Source of the DNA: JALZDI01 sp965653225
GTDB taxonomy: Bacteria > Actinomycetota > Actinomycetes > Propionibacteriales > Nocardioidaceae
Direction: 5' to 3'
Length of the DNA: 47,554 nucleotides
Assembly: GCA_965653225.1 (NCBI GenBank)
Contig: CBFGZI010000012.1
Span: forward strand, 1 to 47,554
Shown here in pieces: positions 15,360-24,027 of this stretch (its first letter is position 1; every line of letters begins with the position of its first letter). The translations under genes were made by a program, and so were the position numbers. The notes under the pieces are model-generated. The model saw only the letters and a program-made list of their open reading frames with translations. It was not told where the DNA came from and did not search any database.

Positions 15360-15488
15360 CATCCTCCCATCCGGACTTTCACCGTCGGTCCTGGAGTTCC
15401 ACCAGGTCAACCGCCCGTGGCCTGCACGTGTGTGGGACCCGGACGGGTCGCGGACTGTCACCGCCGGTTCGGAATCTCACCGACCCCG
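15360..15488 (-). ncRNA. FMN riboswitch (RFN element)
   Basis: On the minus strand the leader of ribD contains the RFN hallmarks in order: GGGGTCGGTGAGATTCCGAA, CCGGCGGTGACAGTCCGCGA, a variable P-stem, GTTGACCTGGTGGAACTCCA and GACGGTGAAAGTCCGGATG with GGAGGATG at the end. It senses FMN and should switch off ribD-ribE-ribBA-ribH. The 118 nt between aptamer and ribD hold a GGCGC-TTCG-GCGCT hairpin but no T-run terminator, so control is more likely by hiding the ribD ribosome binding site (inference). The 15489-15628 stretch upstream, towards tesB, shows no clear promoter. Confidence 0.95.
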
Positions 15489-15628
15489 GAGCGCGCGAGC
15501 TGTCGACAACTCGTCGGACTCAGTCTGACACGACGGCCAAGGGCCGGCGGTCCCGGCTCGCGTGATTCCGGCCACGTGGCGACGCCCGCGGGACGGCGAC
15601 CGGCACGGCTCGGCAGGTACGCCGGGAC

Positions 15629-16492
15629 TCACCGGGGGCGGATCAGCCCCTCCTGGGCGACCGAGGCCGCTAGCCGCCCGTCGGCGGTGAACACCCGGCC
15701 GATGGACAGCCCGCGGGCGCCGCTGGCGGATGGTGACACCTGGTCGTACAGCAGCCACTCGTCGGCCCGGAAGGTCCGGTGGAACCACATGGCGTGGTCG
15801 AGCGAGGCCATCTGGATTTTCGATGAGCCCATCATGGCCTGGTGCGGCACCAGTGACGCCCCGAGCAGGGTCAGGTCGCTGGCATAGGTGAGCACGCAGT
15901 CGTTGAGCACCCGGTCGTCGCTGAGCTTTCCGGAGGCCCGGAACCACAGCCGTGACTGCGCCGGCCGCTCGTCGGCGGGCAGAGCCCGGCTCGGGCCGGA
16001 GTCACCGGCGTGACGGACGTCGAGCGCGGCCCACTCCGTCTGCCAGAACTCGGCCGCAGACTCCTGCCCGGTGATCTCGCGGTAGAGCTCGGCCATCGTC
16101 GGGCACTCCTCCGCCGGCGGCACGTCGGGCATGCGGTCCTGGTGCTCGTAGCCGTCCTCGTCGATCTGGAACGACGCGGTCGCGTAGAAGATGCCGTGGC
16201 CGTGCTGGCGGGCCACCACCCGGCGGGTGCTGAACGAGCGGCCGTCCCGGATCCGCTCGACGTCGTAGATGATCGGCGTCGACGGGTCGCCTCCGCGCAG
16301 GAAGTAGGCGTGCAGCGAGTGCACCCAGCGACCCTCCGGTGCGGTGCTGTAGGCCGCGCGCAGCGCCTGCGCGGCCACCTGGCCGCCGAACACCCGCTGC
16401 CTGCTGGTCTTCGGCTGACGTCCACGGAACAGGTCGACCTCGATCGGCTCGAGGTCGAGCAGGTCAACGATCTCTTCCAGCGTCTCCGGCAC
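15629..16492 (-). CDS. tesB: Acyl-CoA thioesterase II
   Basis: 287 aa double hot-dog fold. RQRVFGGQVAAQALRAAYST and HSLHAYFLRGGDPSTPIIY mark the first domain; LLGASLVPHQAMMGSSKIQMASLDHAMWF-type text and SIGRVFTADGRLAASVAQEG the second, with the Asp/Thr/Gln catalytic set of the TesB family in place. It hydrolyses acyl-CoA to free acid and CoA in the cytosol. GTG 16492 is the start because an in-frame TGA lies just upstream. No Shine-Dalgarno is obvious. It stands alone behind the PAC2 gene by 65 bp. Confidence 0.93.
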   Translation of the reverse strand: MPETLEEIVDLLDLEPIEVDLFRGRQPKTSRQRVFGGQVAAQALRAAYSTAPEGRWVHSLHAYFLRGGDPSTPIIYDVERIRDGRSFSTRRVVARQHGHGIFYATASFQIDEDGYEHQDRMPDVPPAEECPTMAELYREITGQESAAEFWQTEWAALDVRHAGDSGPSRALPADERPAQSRLWFRASGKLSDDRVLNDCVLTYASDLTLLGASLVPHQAMMGSSKIQMASLDHAMWFHRTFRADEWLLYDQVSPSASGARGLSIGRVFTADGRLAASVAQEGLIRPR

Positions 16493-16557
16493 CGGGTCAT
16501 CGTTTCACGCGCGGCGGCGGTGGCACGCCCCGACCGGAGCGGCCGGAGCCGTGGCAG

Positions 16558-17466
16558 TCACTCGTCGCGGCGGTCCAGACCAGCGAGGAAGCGCTCGAAC
16601 TCCGCGCCGAGCTCCTCCGCCGACGGCAGCGGGGTGTCCTCGGCCAGCAGCGACGACTCCGAGGCACGGGAGAACGCGTCGTACTGCTGCTCCAGCGCCT
16701 GCACGGCCTCGCGGATCTCGTCCGATGCCTCCACCTGTGCGGCGATCTCGCCGGCGCGCTCGGCCGCAGCCTCCACCAGGCCGCCGTGCTGCAGGGACAG
16801 CCCGGTCTGCCGTGACACCGCGTCGATGAGGTCGACCGCCGCCTGCGGATAGTCGTTCTGGGCGACGTAGTGGGGCACGTGCGCGACGAACCCCATGCTG
16901 CGGTGGCCCCACTCCCCCAGGCGCAGCTCCAGGACGGCGGCCGCGCTGCCGGGAACGCGGATGTTGCCCTTCCAGATGTTCGCGGTCTCCAGCGTCTCCG
17001 GCTGCGCGGAGTGCACGGTCAGCATCAGCGGCCGGGTGTGCGGCAGCGCCATCGGCACCGCGCCGAGACCGACCGTCATGGTGACGCCGAACCGGCGCAG
17101 CAGACCGCGCACCGCCTGGGCGAACCGCTCCCACTGGTAGTCCGGCTCCGGCCCGACCAGCAGCAGGTACGGCGTACCCGCGGAGTCCTCGGCCAGGCGC
17201 ACCACCAGGCGCGGCGCCGCGTAGTCCTCGTAGTGGTTCTCGGAGAACGTCAGCGGCGGGCGCCGGCCGCGGTAGTCGTAGAGCTGGTCGAGGTCGAAGC
17301 TGGCGACCACCCGGCTGCCCTCGGCCAGCTGCCGCGCGGCGAGACGCCCCGCGTTGCCGGCGTCGAGGAAGCCGTCCAGCGCGTGCACCAGCACCAGGTC
17401 GTCGCGCCCGGAGTCCAGCTCCGGCACGTCGTCGACCACGTGCACCAGACCCGTCGGGTCCTCCAT
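16558..17466 (-). CDS. PAC2 family protein
   Basis: 302 aa. Proteasome-assembly-chaperone-2-like fold as found in many actinobacteria. Recognisable segments are DLVLVHALDGFLDAGNAGRLAA at the N-terminus, YRGRRPPLTFSENHYEDY, a LLLVGPEPDYQWERF segment and a helical C-terminal tail rich in Glu and Ala. Function in bacteria is not established. ATG 17466 has AGGAG 8 nt upstream. It follows the FAD oxidoreductase by 19 bp, so they form an operon. Confidence 0.9.
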   Translation of the reverse strand: MEDPTGLVHVVDDVPELDSGRDDLVLVHALDGFLDAGNAGRLAARQLAEGSRVVASFDLDQLYDYRGRRPPLTFSENHYEDYAAPRLVVRLAEDSAGTPYLLLVGPEPDYQWERFAQAVRGLLRRFGVTMTVGLGAVPMALPHTRPLMLTVHSAQPETLETANIWKGNIRVPGSAAAVLELRLGEWGHRSMGFVAHVPHYVAQNDYPQAAVDLIDAVSRQTGLSLQHGGLVEAAAERAGEIAAQVEASDEIREAVQALEQQYDAFSRASESSLLAEDTPLPSAEELGAEFERFLAGLDRRDE

Positions 17467-17485
17467 CACATCCGCTCCTGCACTG

Positions 17486-18901
17486 TCAGTCCTCCACGAC
17501 GTGCTCGGCGAACTGGGCACGCATGACCCGCCAGCGGGCGAGGTCGAAGCGTCCGTCGAGTCCGAGCGCGTCCACTGCCTCGTAGGCCTCGGCCATGGCG
17601 TGGTGGCTGTTGTCGTGCGCGAACAGCCCCAGCCGACCGAACGTCACGATCTTGGGAACGCTCGACACCCAGCTGTCGATTCCCCGCAGCCGGTCCTCGT
17701 AGCCGACGTCGTACACCGGGTAGACGGCGGGCAGCCGTCGCACCTCGACCGCACCGCGGCGGACCGGCGGCAGGCCGTTGCGCGCCAGGGCCTCCTCGAC
17801 CGCGTCCGCGAGCCGGTCCGGCGACGCCGACCACACCTCGTCGCCCACGGTGCACGGGATCTCCGCGCACAGCACCGAACGGTCGTCCGGGTCGGCGTCG
17901 GAGTCGCGGTAGTTGGCGGGCTCGGAGATCCGGCTCACCGGGGTGTTCGGCACCGGCAGGTAGTGCGCGTCGAACTCGGTCCACCGCCCGGCCGTGTGCA
18001 CCAGGTAGACCAGCACCATCGCGCGGAACCTCAGCCCGGCGGCGGCCTCGATCGCCTGCAGCGGCGGGCCGGGGGTGGTGAGCCTGCCCAGGACGGGCAG
18101 CGGCAGCGTGCTGAACGCGATGCCGGCCTCGATGTGCTCGCCGCGCCGGGTGTGCACGCTCACGTCCTCGTACGTCGGCGCGATGTGGTCGACCTCCGCA
18201 CCGAGCCTGATCTCGGCCCCGGCCGCGACCGCCGCGTCCGCGAGCCGCTCGGTGATCTGCCCGAACCCCCGACGCGGGTAGCGGAACAGCTTGCCCTGGG
18301 GGCTGCGCCGCGAGGTGCGTCCCTTGCGCAGCAGCCGCCCCGCGACCTTCCACGCGCTGTTGCCGGAGACACGCCGGCGCGCCTGCTCACCGGCCAGCCG
18401 GGAGCCCGGCATCCCCCACAGCTTCTGCGCGAACGGGCCGTGCACGGCGTCGTAGACGGTCGGCCCCAGCCCGGCCTTCACCTGCTCCTCGTAGGTGTCG
18501 GCCTTCGGCCGCCGCAGCGGTCCGGTGACCGCGTCCCTGGCGATGCCGGCGACCATCCGCGACGGCATCGCGCGCACCAGCTCACCGGCCCGCAGCGGGT
18601 AGCCCACCCAGGTGTCGTCCAGGCGCAGCCGGCCGTTGCGCGAACGGGTCTGCAGGTCGTCGCCGAGCAGCTCCTCGAGGTCGGCCAGCAGCCGCGGCGG
18701 GGTCGCGGGGTGCAGCCGGTGGCTGCCGTGGTCGACCCGTACGCCGGCGACGTCGAACGAGGCCGCCATGCCGCCGACCGCCTCCGAGCGCTCCAGGACC
18801 GTGACCGAGAAGCCCCGCCGGGCGGCACGCCACGCCGCGGCCAGGCCCGCGGGCCCGGCACCGAGTACGACGACGTCAGCGGAGTCCATGAGTGCCGTCA
18901 T
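17486..18901 (-). CDS. FAD-dependent oxidoreductase, protoporphyrinogen-oxidase-like
   Basis: 471 aa. N-terminal Rossmann dinucleotide loop VVVLGAGPAGLAAAWRAARRG, then the ERSEAVGGMAASFDVAGVRVDHG motif of the amine-oxidase/PPO/UDP-galactopyranose-mutase-like superfamily, and a C-terminal FAD-contact region, TFGRLGLFAHDNSHHAMAEA. YPRRGFGQITERLADAAVAAGAEI is a typical middle motif. The substrate cannot be told; HemY is not implied because the haem gene in this window lies far away. ATG 18901 and an ATG four codons later are possible starts. It is the first gene of a two-gene operon with the PAC2 gene. Confidence 0.85.
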   Translation of the reverse strand: MTALMDSADVVVLGAGPAGLAAAWRAARRGFSVTVLERSEAVGGMAASFDVAGVRVDHGSHRLHPATPPRLLADLEELLGDDLQTRSRNGRLRLDDTWVGYPLRAGELVRAMPSRMVAGIARDAVTGPLRRPKADTYEEQVKAGLGPTVYDAVHGPFAQKLWGMPGSRLAGEQARRRVSGNSAWKVAGRLLRKGRTSRRSPQGKLFRYPRRGFGQITERLADAAVAAGAEIRLGAEVDHIAPTYEDVSVHTRRGEHIEAGIAFSTLPLPVLGRLTTPGPPLQAIEAAAGLRFRAMVLVYLVHTAGRWTEFDAHYLPVPNTPVSRISEPANYRDSDADPDDRSVLCAEIPCTVGDEVWSASPDRLADAVEEALARNGLPPVRRGAVEVRRLPAVYPVYDVGYEDRLRGIDSWVSSVPKIVTFGRLGLFAHDNSHHAMAEAYEAVDALGLDGRFDLARWRVMRAQFAEHVVED

Positions 18902-18930
18902 GCTAGTCGGCGCGGGTGCCTGGCAGACGC

Positions 18931-18958
18931 AAAGGTGCCGACCGTCACGGCCGGCACC
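18931..18958 (-). terminator. Intrinsic terminator of the APC permease gene
   Basis: On the minus strand GGTGCCGGCC and GGTCGGCACC form a 10-bp stem (one G-U) around a GTGAC loop and are followed by TTTG. It lies 28 bp behind the permease stop and 30 bp before the FAD oxidoreductase start. Confidence 0.7.
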
Positions 18959-18985
18959 CTCGCGGTCGGTCGGTGTACGACGGCC

Positions 18986-20464
18986 TCAGGCGGCGCTCTC
19001 GTACCGCGCGAGCCTGCTGTGGCTGCGGCCGTAGGCGAAGTAGACGACCAGCCCGATCAGCATCCACACGAAGAACCGCAGCCACGTCTCCCCGGCCAGG
19101 TTCAGCATGAGGTAGAAGCAGATCACGACGGCCAGGATCGGCACGAGCGGCACGCCCGGCGTGCGGAAGGCGCGCGGCAGGTCGGGACGGGTGCGCCGCA
19201 GGACGATGACGCCGATGCTCACCAGGATGAACGCGAACAGGGTGCCGATGTTGACCAGCTCGGCCAGCACGCTGATGCTCGACGTCATCGCGACGATCGC
19301 GACGAACACGCCGACTGTCGAGGTGACGACATAGGGCGTCCGGTAGCGAGGATGCACCTTCGCGAACACCGGAGGCAGCAGGCCGTCGCGCGCCATCGCG
19401 AACGCGACCCGGCTCTGGCCGAGCAGCAGGATCATCACCACGACGATGATGCCCAGCGCCGCGCCGAAGCCGACGACCTTCGCCATGCCGTCCAGACCGA
19501 CGCTCGTCAGCGCCGTCGACAGCGGTGCGGCGTCGTTGGGGTCGATCTGCTTGTAGTTCTGCATGCCCGTGAGCACCGTCGACACCACGACGTAGAGCAG
19601 CGTGCAGATGGCAAGGGAGCCGATGATCCCCAGCGGAAGGTCGCGCTTGGGGTTGCGCGCCTCCTCGGCCGTGGTGGCGACCACGTCGAACCCGATGAAC
19701 GCGAAGAACACGATGGCCGCGCCCGTCACGACACCGCCCCAGCCGAACACCTGCGGGTCGAGGCCGAACAGGCTCTGGATCAACGGTGAGGAGAGGAACG
19801 TCCCCGGCTCGGTCGGCGGTGCGGCCGGCGGGACGTAGGGCGAGAGGTTGTCGGCGCTCACGTAGCCGATGCCGGCGAAGACGAAAAGCAACGCGACGCC
19901 CACCTTGAGGGCGACCGCGATCTCGTTGACCCGGCTGGACAGCTTGATGCCGAGGATCAGGATCACCGTCAGCACGAGCACCAGCAGGCCCGCAGGCAGG
20001 TTGAGCACGCCCTCCTCGGTGCTGGACAACGAGGCCGGGATGGCGAACGGCGTGCCCTCGAGGACCGCCTGCAGGTAGGCGGACCAGCCCGCCGCCACGG
20101 CCGCGGCCCCGATGATGAACTCCAGGATCAGGTCCCAGCCGATGACCCAGGCGACGAGCTCACCGGCGGTCGCGTAGGAGAACGTGTACGCCGAGCCGGC
20201 GACGGGGACCGTCGAGGCGAACTCGGCGTAGCACAGCGCCGCCAGTCCACACGCGACCGCCGCGATCACGAAGGACAGGCCGATCGCCGGGCCGGCGTTG
20301 CTGGCCGCCGCCGAGCCGGTGAGAACGAACAGGCCTCCGCCGATGGTGACGCCGATGCCGAACACCGTCAGGTCAAGGGCCCTGAGCTCTTTCTTCAGCC
20401 GATGGTCGGGTTCGTCCGTCTGGGCGATCGACTGCTCGATCGACTTCGTCCGCATCAGACTCAT
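18986..20464 (-). CDS. APC superfamily amino acid permease (cationic-amino-acid-transporter type)
   Basis: 492 aa, about 12 transmembrane helices. The first helix GVTIGGGLFVLTGSAAASNAGPAI contains the substrate-binding break. The CAT-family-like AEFASTVPVAGSAYTFSYATAGEL and AFIGFDVVATTAEEARNPKRDLPLGIIGS segments are present. The N-terminus (MRTKSIEQSIAQTDEPDHRLKKE) is cytoplasmic and charged. Import of an amino acid by proton symport is likely; the substrate is open. ATG 20464 has a GGAGGGGG ribosome site. A perfect 18-bp palindrome lies 20 bp upstream of the start. Confidence 0.88.
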   Translation of the reverse strand: MSLMRTKSIEQSIAQTDEPDHRLKKELRALDLTVFGIGVTIGGGLFVLTGSAAASNAGPAIGLSFVIAAVACGLAALCYAEFASTVPVAGSAYTFSYATAGELVAWVIGWDLILEFIIGAAAVAAGWSAYLQAVLEGTPFAIPASLSSTEEGVLNLPAGLLVLVLTVILILGIKLSSRVNEIAVALKVGVALLFVFAGIGYVSADNLSPYVPPAAPPTEPGTFLSSPLIQSLFGLDPQVFGWGGVVTGAAIVFFAFIGFDVVATTAEEARNPKRDLPLGIIGSLAICTLLYVVVSTVLTGMQNYKQIDPNDAAPLSTALTSVGLDGMAKVVGFGAALGIIVVVMILLLGQSRVAFAMARDGLLPPVFAKVHPRYRTPYVVTSTVGVFVAIVAMTSSISVLAELVNIGTLFAFILVSIGVIVLRRTRPDLPRAFRTPGVPLVPILAVVICFYLMLNLAGETWLRFFVWMLIGLVVYFAYGRSHSRLARYESAA

Positions 20465-20483
20465 CGAGGCCCCCTCCGGTTCC

Positions 20484-20501
20484 ACACCACGATCGTGGTG
20501 T
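20484..20501. promoter_or_regulatory. Perfect 18-bp palindrome ACACCACGATCGTGGTGT
   Basis: Nine-base arms without a spacer lie between the dxs stop (20521) and the permease start (20464). With no loop it is a poor RNA hairpin, but a good dimeric-repressor operator for the permease gene. The regulator is not in this window as far as can be told. Confidence 0.6.
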
Positions 20502-20520
20502 CGACCCTAGTCCCGAATCG

Positions 20521-22440
20521 TCATGCCGTCTCGGGGGCGCGCGGGGCCGGCACCTCCCGCAGACGGCGACCGGAGTCGACCCTCGCGAGGTCCTCGGAGA
20601 CCGACCGCAGCAGCTCGGCCGAGGTCAGGCCGATGCGGTCGAGAATGGCCGCCCGCTTGGCGTGCGGCAGGAACTCCTGCGGGATGCCATGCACACGCAC
20701 GGGCGTGTCGACCCCGGCGTCGGTGAGTGCCTGCGCGAGCGTGGCGCCGCACCCGCCGACCCGGCCGTTGTCCTCGACGCTGACCACCAGCCGGTGCGCG
20801 GCCGCGAGCTCGACCAGCGCCGGGTCGACCGGCTTGGCCCAGCGCGGGTCGACCAGGGTGACGCCGACCCCCTGCGCGGCGAGCTTCTCGGCCACCTCGA
20901 CGCACGGCGAGACCATCGCGCCGACGGCGACCAGCAGCACGTCCTGCTCGCCCTCGCAGACGATGACGTCGCAGCCGCCGACCCGGTCGACGGCGGGGAC
21001 GTCCTCGCAGACCGGGCCGGTGGGGAACCGAAGAACTGTGGGCGCGTCGTCGACCTCGGCCGCCTCGCCGAGAAGCTCCACGACGCGGCTGCCGTCGCGG
21101 GGAGCGGCCAGTCGGAGCCCGGGCACGACCTGCAGCACCGACATGTCCCACATGCCGTGATGGCTGGCGCCGTCGGGCCCGGTGACACCGGCACGGTCGA
21201 GTACGAACGTGACTCCGCACCGGTGCAGCGCCACGTCCATCAGCACCTGGTCGAACGCCCGGTTGAGGAAGGTCGAGTAGACGGCGATGACCGGGTGCAG
21301 GCCGCCCATGGCCATTCCCGCGGCGCTGGTGGTCGCGTGCTGCTCGGCGATGCCGACGTCGAAGGTGCGCTCGGGGTACCGGGCCTGGAACCGGTCCAGC
21401 CCGGTCGGGTTCATCATCGCTGCCGTCACCGCGACGACATCGTCACGGCGCTCACCCAGGTCGACCAGCGCGTCGGCGAACACGTGCGTCCACGACCGCG
21501 GCTTGGCGGCCTGCTCGCCGGTCTCGATGTCGAACGGCCCGGGCGAGTGGAACTGGTCGGCCTCGTGGCACTCCGCCGCGTGGTAGCCCATCCCCTTGTG
21601 GGTGATCGCGTGCACGATCACCGGCCCGCCGAAGCCCTTGGCCTGCTCGAGGGCGGCCTCCAGCGCCGCCCGGTCGTGCCCGTCGACGGGTCCGACGTAC
21701 TTCAGGCCGAGGTCCTCGAACAGGCCCTGCGGGGCCAGGACGTCCTTGAGGCCCTTCTTGATCCCGTGCAGCACGTCGTAGGCCGCCGCGCCGACCATCG
21801 GGGCACGGGTGAGGCGGTTCTTGACCAGCTCGAGCACCCGCTCGTACCGCGGGTCGGTGCGCAACGACGTGAGGTGGTCGGCGAGCCCGCCGACCGTCGG
21901 CTGGTAGGACCGGCCGTTGTCGTTGACCACGATCACCAGCGGGCGGTCCTTGCCCGCGGCGATGTTGTTCAGCGCCTCCCACGCCATGCCGCCAGTCAGC
22001 GCGCCGTCACCGACGACAGCCACCACGTGCCGGTCCTCGCCCCGGATCGCGACCGCCTTGGCCAGCCCGTCGGCGTACGACAGCGCCGTGGAGGCGTGGG
22101 AGTTCTCGACCAGGTCGTGCTCGGACTCGGCCCGGCTGGGGTAGCCGGAAAGGCCGCCCTCCTGCCGGAGCTGGTCGAACCCGTCCGCGCGGCCGGTGAG
22201 GATCTTGTGGACATAGCTCTGGTGCCCGGTGTCGAACACCACCCGGTCGTGCGGGCTGTCGAACACCCGGTGCAGCGCGATCGTCAGCTCCACCACGCCG
22301 AGGTTGGGGCCGAGGTGGCCACCGGTCTTCGAGACCTTCTCGACGAGGAAGTCGCGGATCTCCTGTGCCAGCTCGGTGAGCTCGCGGTCATCGAGCCCCC
22401 GCAGGTCACTCGGCCCGCCGATCGAGTCGAGCAGCGCCAT
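20521..22440 (-). CDS. dxs: 1-deoxy-D-xylulose-5-phosphate synthase
   Basis: 639 aa, entry enzyme of the MEP isoprenoid pathway: pyruvate + glyceraldehyde 3-phosphate, ThDP-dependent. GGHLGPNLGVVELTIALHRV, the thiamine motif GDGALTGGMAWEALNNIA ending in NDN, and the transketolase motif DRAGVTGPDGASHHGMWD are all intact. The C-terminal domain is complete. ATG 22440 follows AGGAGAGGA. It is 44 bp behind the SMP-30-like gene, in the same direction, so both may be transcribed together. Confidence 0.98.
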   Translation of the reverse strand: MALLDSIGGPSDLRGLDDRELTELAQEIRDFLVEKVSKTGGHLGPNLGVVELTIALHRVFDSPHDRVVFDTGHQSYVHKILTGRADGFDQLRQEGGLSGYPSRAESEHDLVENSHASTALSYADGLAKAVAIRGEDRHVVAVVGDGALTGGMAWEALNNIAAGKDRPLVIVVNDNGRSYQPTVGGLADHLTSLRTDPRYERVLELVKNRLTRAPMVGAAAYDVLHGIKKGLKDVLAPQGLFEDLGLKYVGPVDGHDRAALEAALEQAKGFGGPVIVHAITHKGMGYHAAECHEADQFHSPGPFDIETGEQAAKPRSWTHVFADALVDLGERRDDVVAVTAAMMNPTGLDRFQARYPERTFDVGIAEQHATTSAAGMAMGGLHPVIAVYSTFLNRAFDQVLMDVALHRCGVTFVLDRAGVTGPDGASHHGMWDMSVLQVVPGLRLAAPRDGSRVVELLGEAAEVDDAPTVLRFPTGPVCEDVPAVDRVGGCDVIVCEGEQDVLLVAVGAMVSPCVEVAEKLAAQGVGVTLVDPRWAKPVDPALVELAAAHRLVVSVEDNGRVGGCGATLAQALTDAGVDTPVRVHGIPQEFLPHAKRAAILDRIGLTSAELLRSVSEDLARVDSGRRLREVPAPRAPETA

Positions 22441-22484
22441 GTGGCTGGGTCCTCTCCTGCGGCTTGCGGGGTCAGCCACCGAGT

Positions 22485-23492
22485 CTAGGCCCCGCCCGGG
22501 AGAGGCCCAATCGCCGCGACCTTGGGCTCGTGCAGGCTGCCGACCCAGACCGTGCCGTGGTGCTCGCGAACCCCCGTCACCATGTGGAAGTCGTCATGCT
22601 GACCGCCCAGGTCGTGCACCAGCCTGCCGTCGGTGTCGTAGGCCTGGACACGCACCGTGCGCTTGGGCCTGGGCTGCAGCCGGTCCGGCAGCCGCCAGGC
22701 GACCTTGCGCAGCACCGGGTGGCGCGGAAGGAGGAAGTCGAGCACCCGGTCGCGCGGGGACGCGATCGTGACCCAGATGAGCCCGTCGGTACCGGTCGCG
22801 ATGTTGTCGGGAAAGCCCGGCAGGTTCTCCACCAGCGGCTCCGGCTTGCCGGCGCGGCTGCCGGCCAGCCACAGCCGCTGCACGGAGTAGGTGCCGGTCT
22901 CGGCCACCGCGACGAACGACTCGTCCGGCGCGAGCGCGACCCCGTTGGCGAAGGCCAGCCCCCCCAGCACCACCTCGACCTCCCCGGAGGGGCTGCGCCG
23001 TATCAGCCGGCCGGTGCGGCTGTGCGCGAGCAGGTCGGCCTTCCAGTCGTCGACGCCGAAGTCGCGGGTGGAGTCGGAGAAGTAGATGGTGCCGTCGCCG
23101 GCCACCGCGGCGTTGTTGCAGAACCGCATCGGCCGGCCCTCGACCTCGTGGACCAGCACCTCCACCGCCTCGGTGCGCAGGTCGACGCGCAGCAGGCCCC
23201 GGATGGCGTCGCAGACGATGAGGGCGCCGTCGGGGGCGAGCTCGATGCCGAGCGGGCGGCCGCCGGTCATGGCGAGCAGCTCGACCACGCCGCCGTCGGC
23301 GCTCACCCGGAAGATCCGTCCGTCCTCGGTGCCCGTGATGACCCGGCCGGCGTCGTCGACGACGACGTCCTCGGTGCCGTACGAAGGCATCGCGACCACA
23401 CGCAGCGGCGGCAGCCCGGGCAGGCGCTTCGTGCCGCCCGGCTGCGCGGGTGGTGGCGTCCAACGGCGCGGGCTGATCCTGGGTCGGCTCAT
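22485..23492 (-). CDS. SMP-30/strictosidine-synthase-like beta-propeller
   Basis: 335 aa. Six-bladed propeller repeats are visible as the TEDVVVDDAGRVITGTEDGRI, RPLGIELAPDGALIVCDAIRGL and FANGVALAPDESFVAVAET segments, followed by ENLPGFPDNIATGTDGLIWVTI, a C-terminal motif of the strictosidine synthase/gluconolactonase family. No signal peptide is apparent. The natural substrate is unknown; lactone or ester hydrolysis is the usual activity of the fold. TAGTGT stands 7 nt upstream of the ATG, without a Shine-Dalgarno. Confidence 0.82.
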   Translation of the reverse strand: MSRPRISPRRWTPPPAQPGGTKRLPGLPPLRVVAMPSYGTEDVVVDDAGRVITGTEDGRIFRVSADGGVVELLAMTGGRPLGIELAPDGALIVCDAIRGLLRVDLRTEAVEVLVHEVEGRPMRFCNNAAVAGDGTIYFSDSTRDFGVDDWKADLLAHSRTGRLIRRSPSGEVEVVLGGLAFANGVALAPDESFVAVAETGTYSVQRLWLAGSRAGKPEPLVENLPGFPDNIATGTDGLIWVTIASPRDRVLDFLLPRHPVLRKVAWRLPDRLQPRPKRTVRVQAYDTDGRLVHDLGGQHDDFHMVTGVREHHGTVWVGSLHEPKVAAIGPLPGGA

Positions 23493-23499
23493 CTGGCGG

Positions 23500-23505
23500 A
23501 CACTA
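23500..23505 (-). promoter_or_regulatory. Candidate -10 (TAGTGT) of the SMP-30-like gene
   Basis: TAGTGT-N7-ATG on the minus strand, no ribosome binding site: leaderless pattern. It would also serve dxs. Confidence 0.45.
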
Positions 23506-23597
23506 CCGACACGTAACCGCCGGCCGGCCCGGGGTCGTGCGGGGCTTCCGCGGGACGCACCCGGGCGCCCAGGCGTCAGCCGGGGATCAAGCCGGGC

Positions 23598-23969
23598 TCA
23601 CAGCCGGGGCCGGAACTGGCGCCCGCGCAGTGCCTGCTCGACCAGGTCGACGGCGCGCCTGCGGGCCAGCAGCCGAGCGATCTCGCGTTCCCACGCCTGG
23701 ACCGCGCGTTCGACCGTCTCCGGCTCGACGAAGTCGCGCAGGCTGGTGCGCACGTCGCCGAGGGCGCGTCGCGAGGCCTCCAGGCTGGCCTCGGTGTGGA
23801 CCGCGGCGAACCGGGCGAGCACGACCGTGTGCCGCCGCAGGACGGCGTAGCCGCGGAACTCGGGCGGGCAGATGTCGAGCAGCCACGGCCCGGCCGAACG
23901 CTCCCACCCCTCGACCGCGGGTGGCCGCACCTCGGCCGGCCACCCCGGAGGTGCCACCGCCTGCGCCAT
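23598..23969 (-). CDS. Conserved hypothetical protein under an SOS box
   Basis: 123 aa, family not named. MAQAVAPPGWPAEVRPP is followed by WERSAGPWLLDICPPEFRGYAVLRRH and a long, mostly helical part with many Arg and Glu (EREIARLLARRRAVDLVEQALRG). No membrane segment and no known catalytic motif are seen. TATAGT lies 7 nt before the ATG and there is no Shine-Dalgarno, so the message is probably leaderless. A perfect LexA box lies directly upstream of that -10, which makes this a likely DNA-damage-inducible gene. A role in the SOS response is inferred only from this site. Upstream open frame is shadow sequence of the HIT gene. Confidence 0.75.
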   Translation of the reverse strand: MAQAVAPPGWPAEVRPPAVEGWERSAGPWLLDICPPEFRGYAVLRRHTVVLARFAAVHTEASLEASRRALGDVRTSLRDFVEPETVERAVQAWEREIARLLARRRAVDLVEQALRGRQFRPRL

Positions 23970-23976
23970 GCACACC

Positions 23977-23982
23977 ACTATA
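23977..23982 (-). promoter_or_regulatory. -10 (TATAGT) of the SOS-box hypothetical gene
   Basis: TATAGT is the best -10 match in the window and is followed after 7 nt by the ATG. The LexA box touches its upstream edge, so bound LexA would block RNA polymerase. Confidence 0.65.
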
Positions 23983-23998
23983 TCGAACACATGTTCGA
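23983..23998. promoter_or_regulatory. LexA (SOS) box TCGAACACATGTTCGA
   Basis: Perfect match to the actinobacterial consensus TCGAAC-N4-GTTCGA with exact arms. It lies 14 bp before the start of the hypothetical gene and 29 bp before the GTG of the HIT gene. It touches the -10 of the former and overlaps the -35 region of the latter, so LexA may control both. From established knowledge, LexA is cleaved on RecA activation after DNA damage. Confidence 0.85.
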
Positions 23999-24013
23999 GT
24001 ACGCCAGCTGACG

Positions 24014-24019
24014 TAGGGT
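24014..24019 (+). promoter_or_regulatory. Candidate -10 (TAGGGT) of the HIT gene
   Basis: TAGGGT-N8-GTG with no Shine-Dalgarno. The TGTTCG of the LexA box sits at about -35 distance (16-nt spacer). Confidence 0.5.
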
Positions 24020-24027
24020 CTGCCTCC

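Noticed and set aside
15489..15628. Promoter of the rib operon
   Set aside because: No convincing -10/-35 pair could be seen, so none is listed.
17486..18901. Calling the FAD oxidoreductase HemY/protoporphyrinogen oxidase
   Set aside because: Only superfamily motifs support it; it is paired with a PAC2 gene and not with hem genes.
17354..19789. 811-codon open frame on the plus strand
   Set aside because: Lies antisense to the FAD oxidoreductase and permease; composition His/Arg/Asp-rich without domain, typical shadow.
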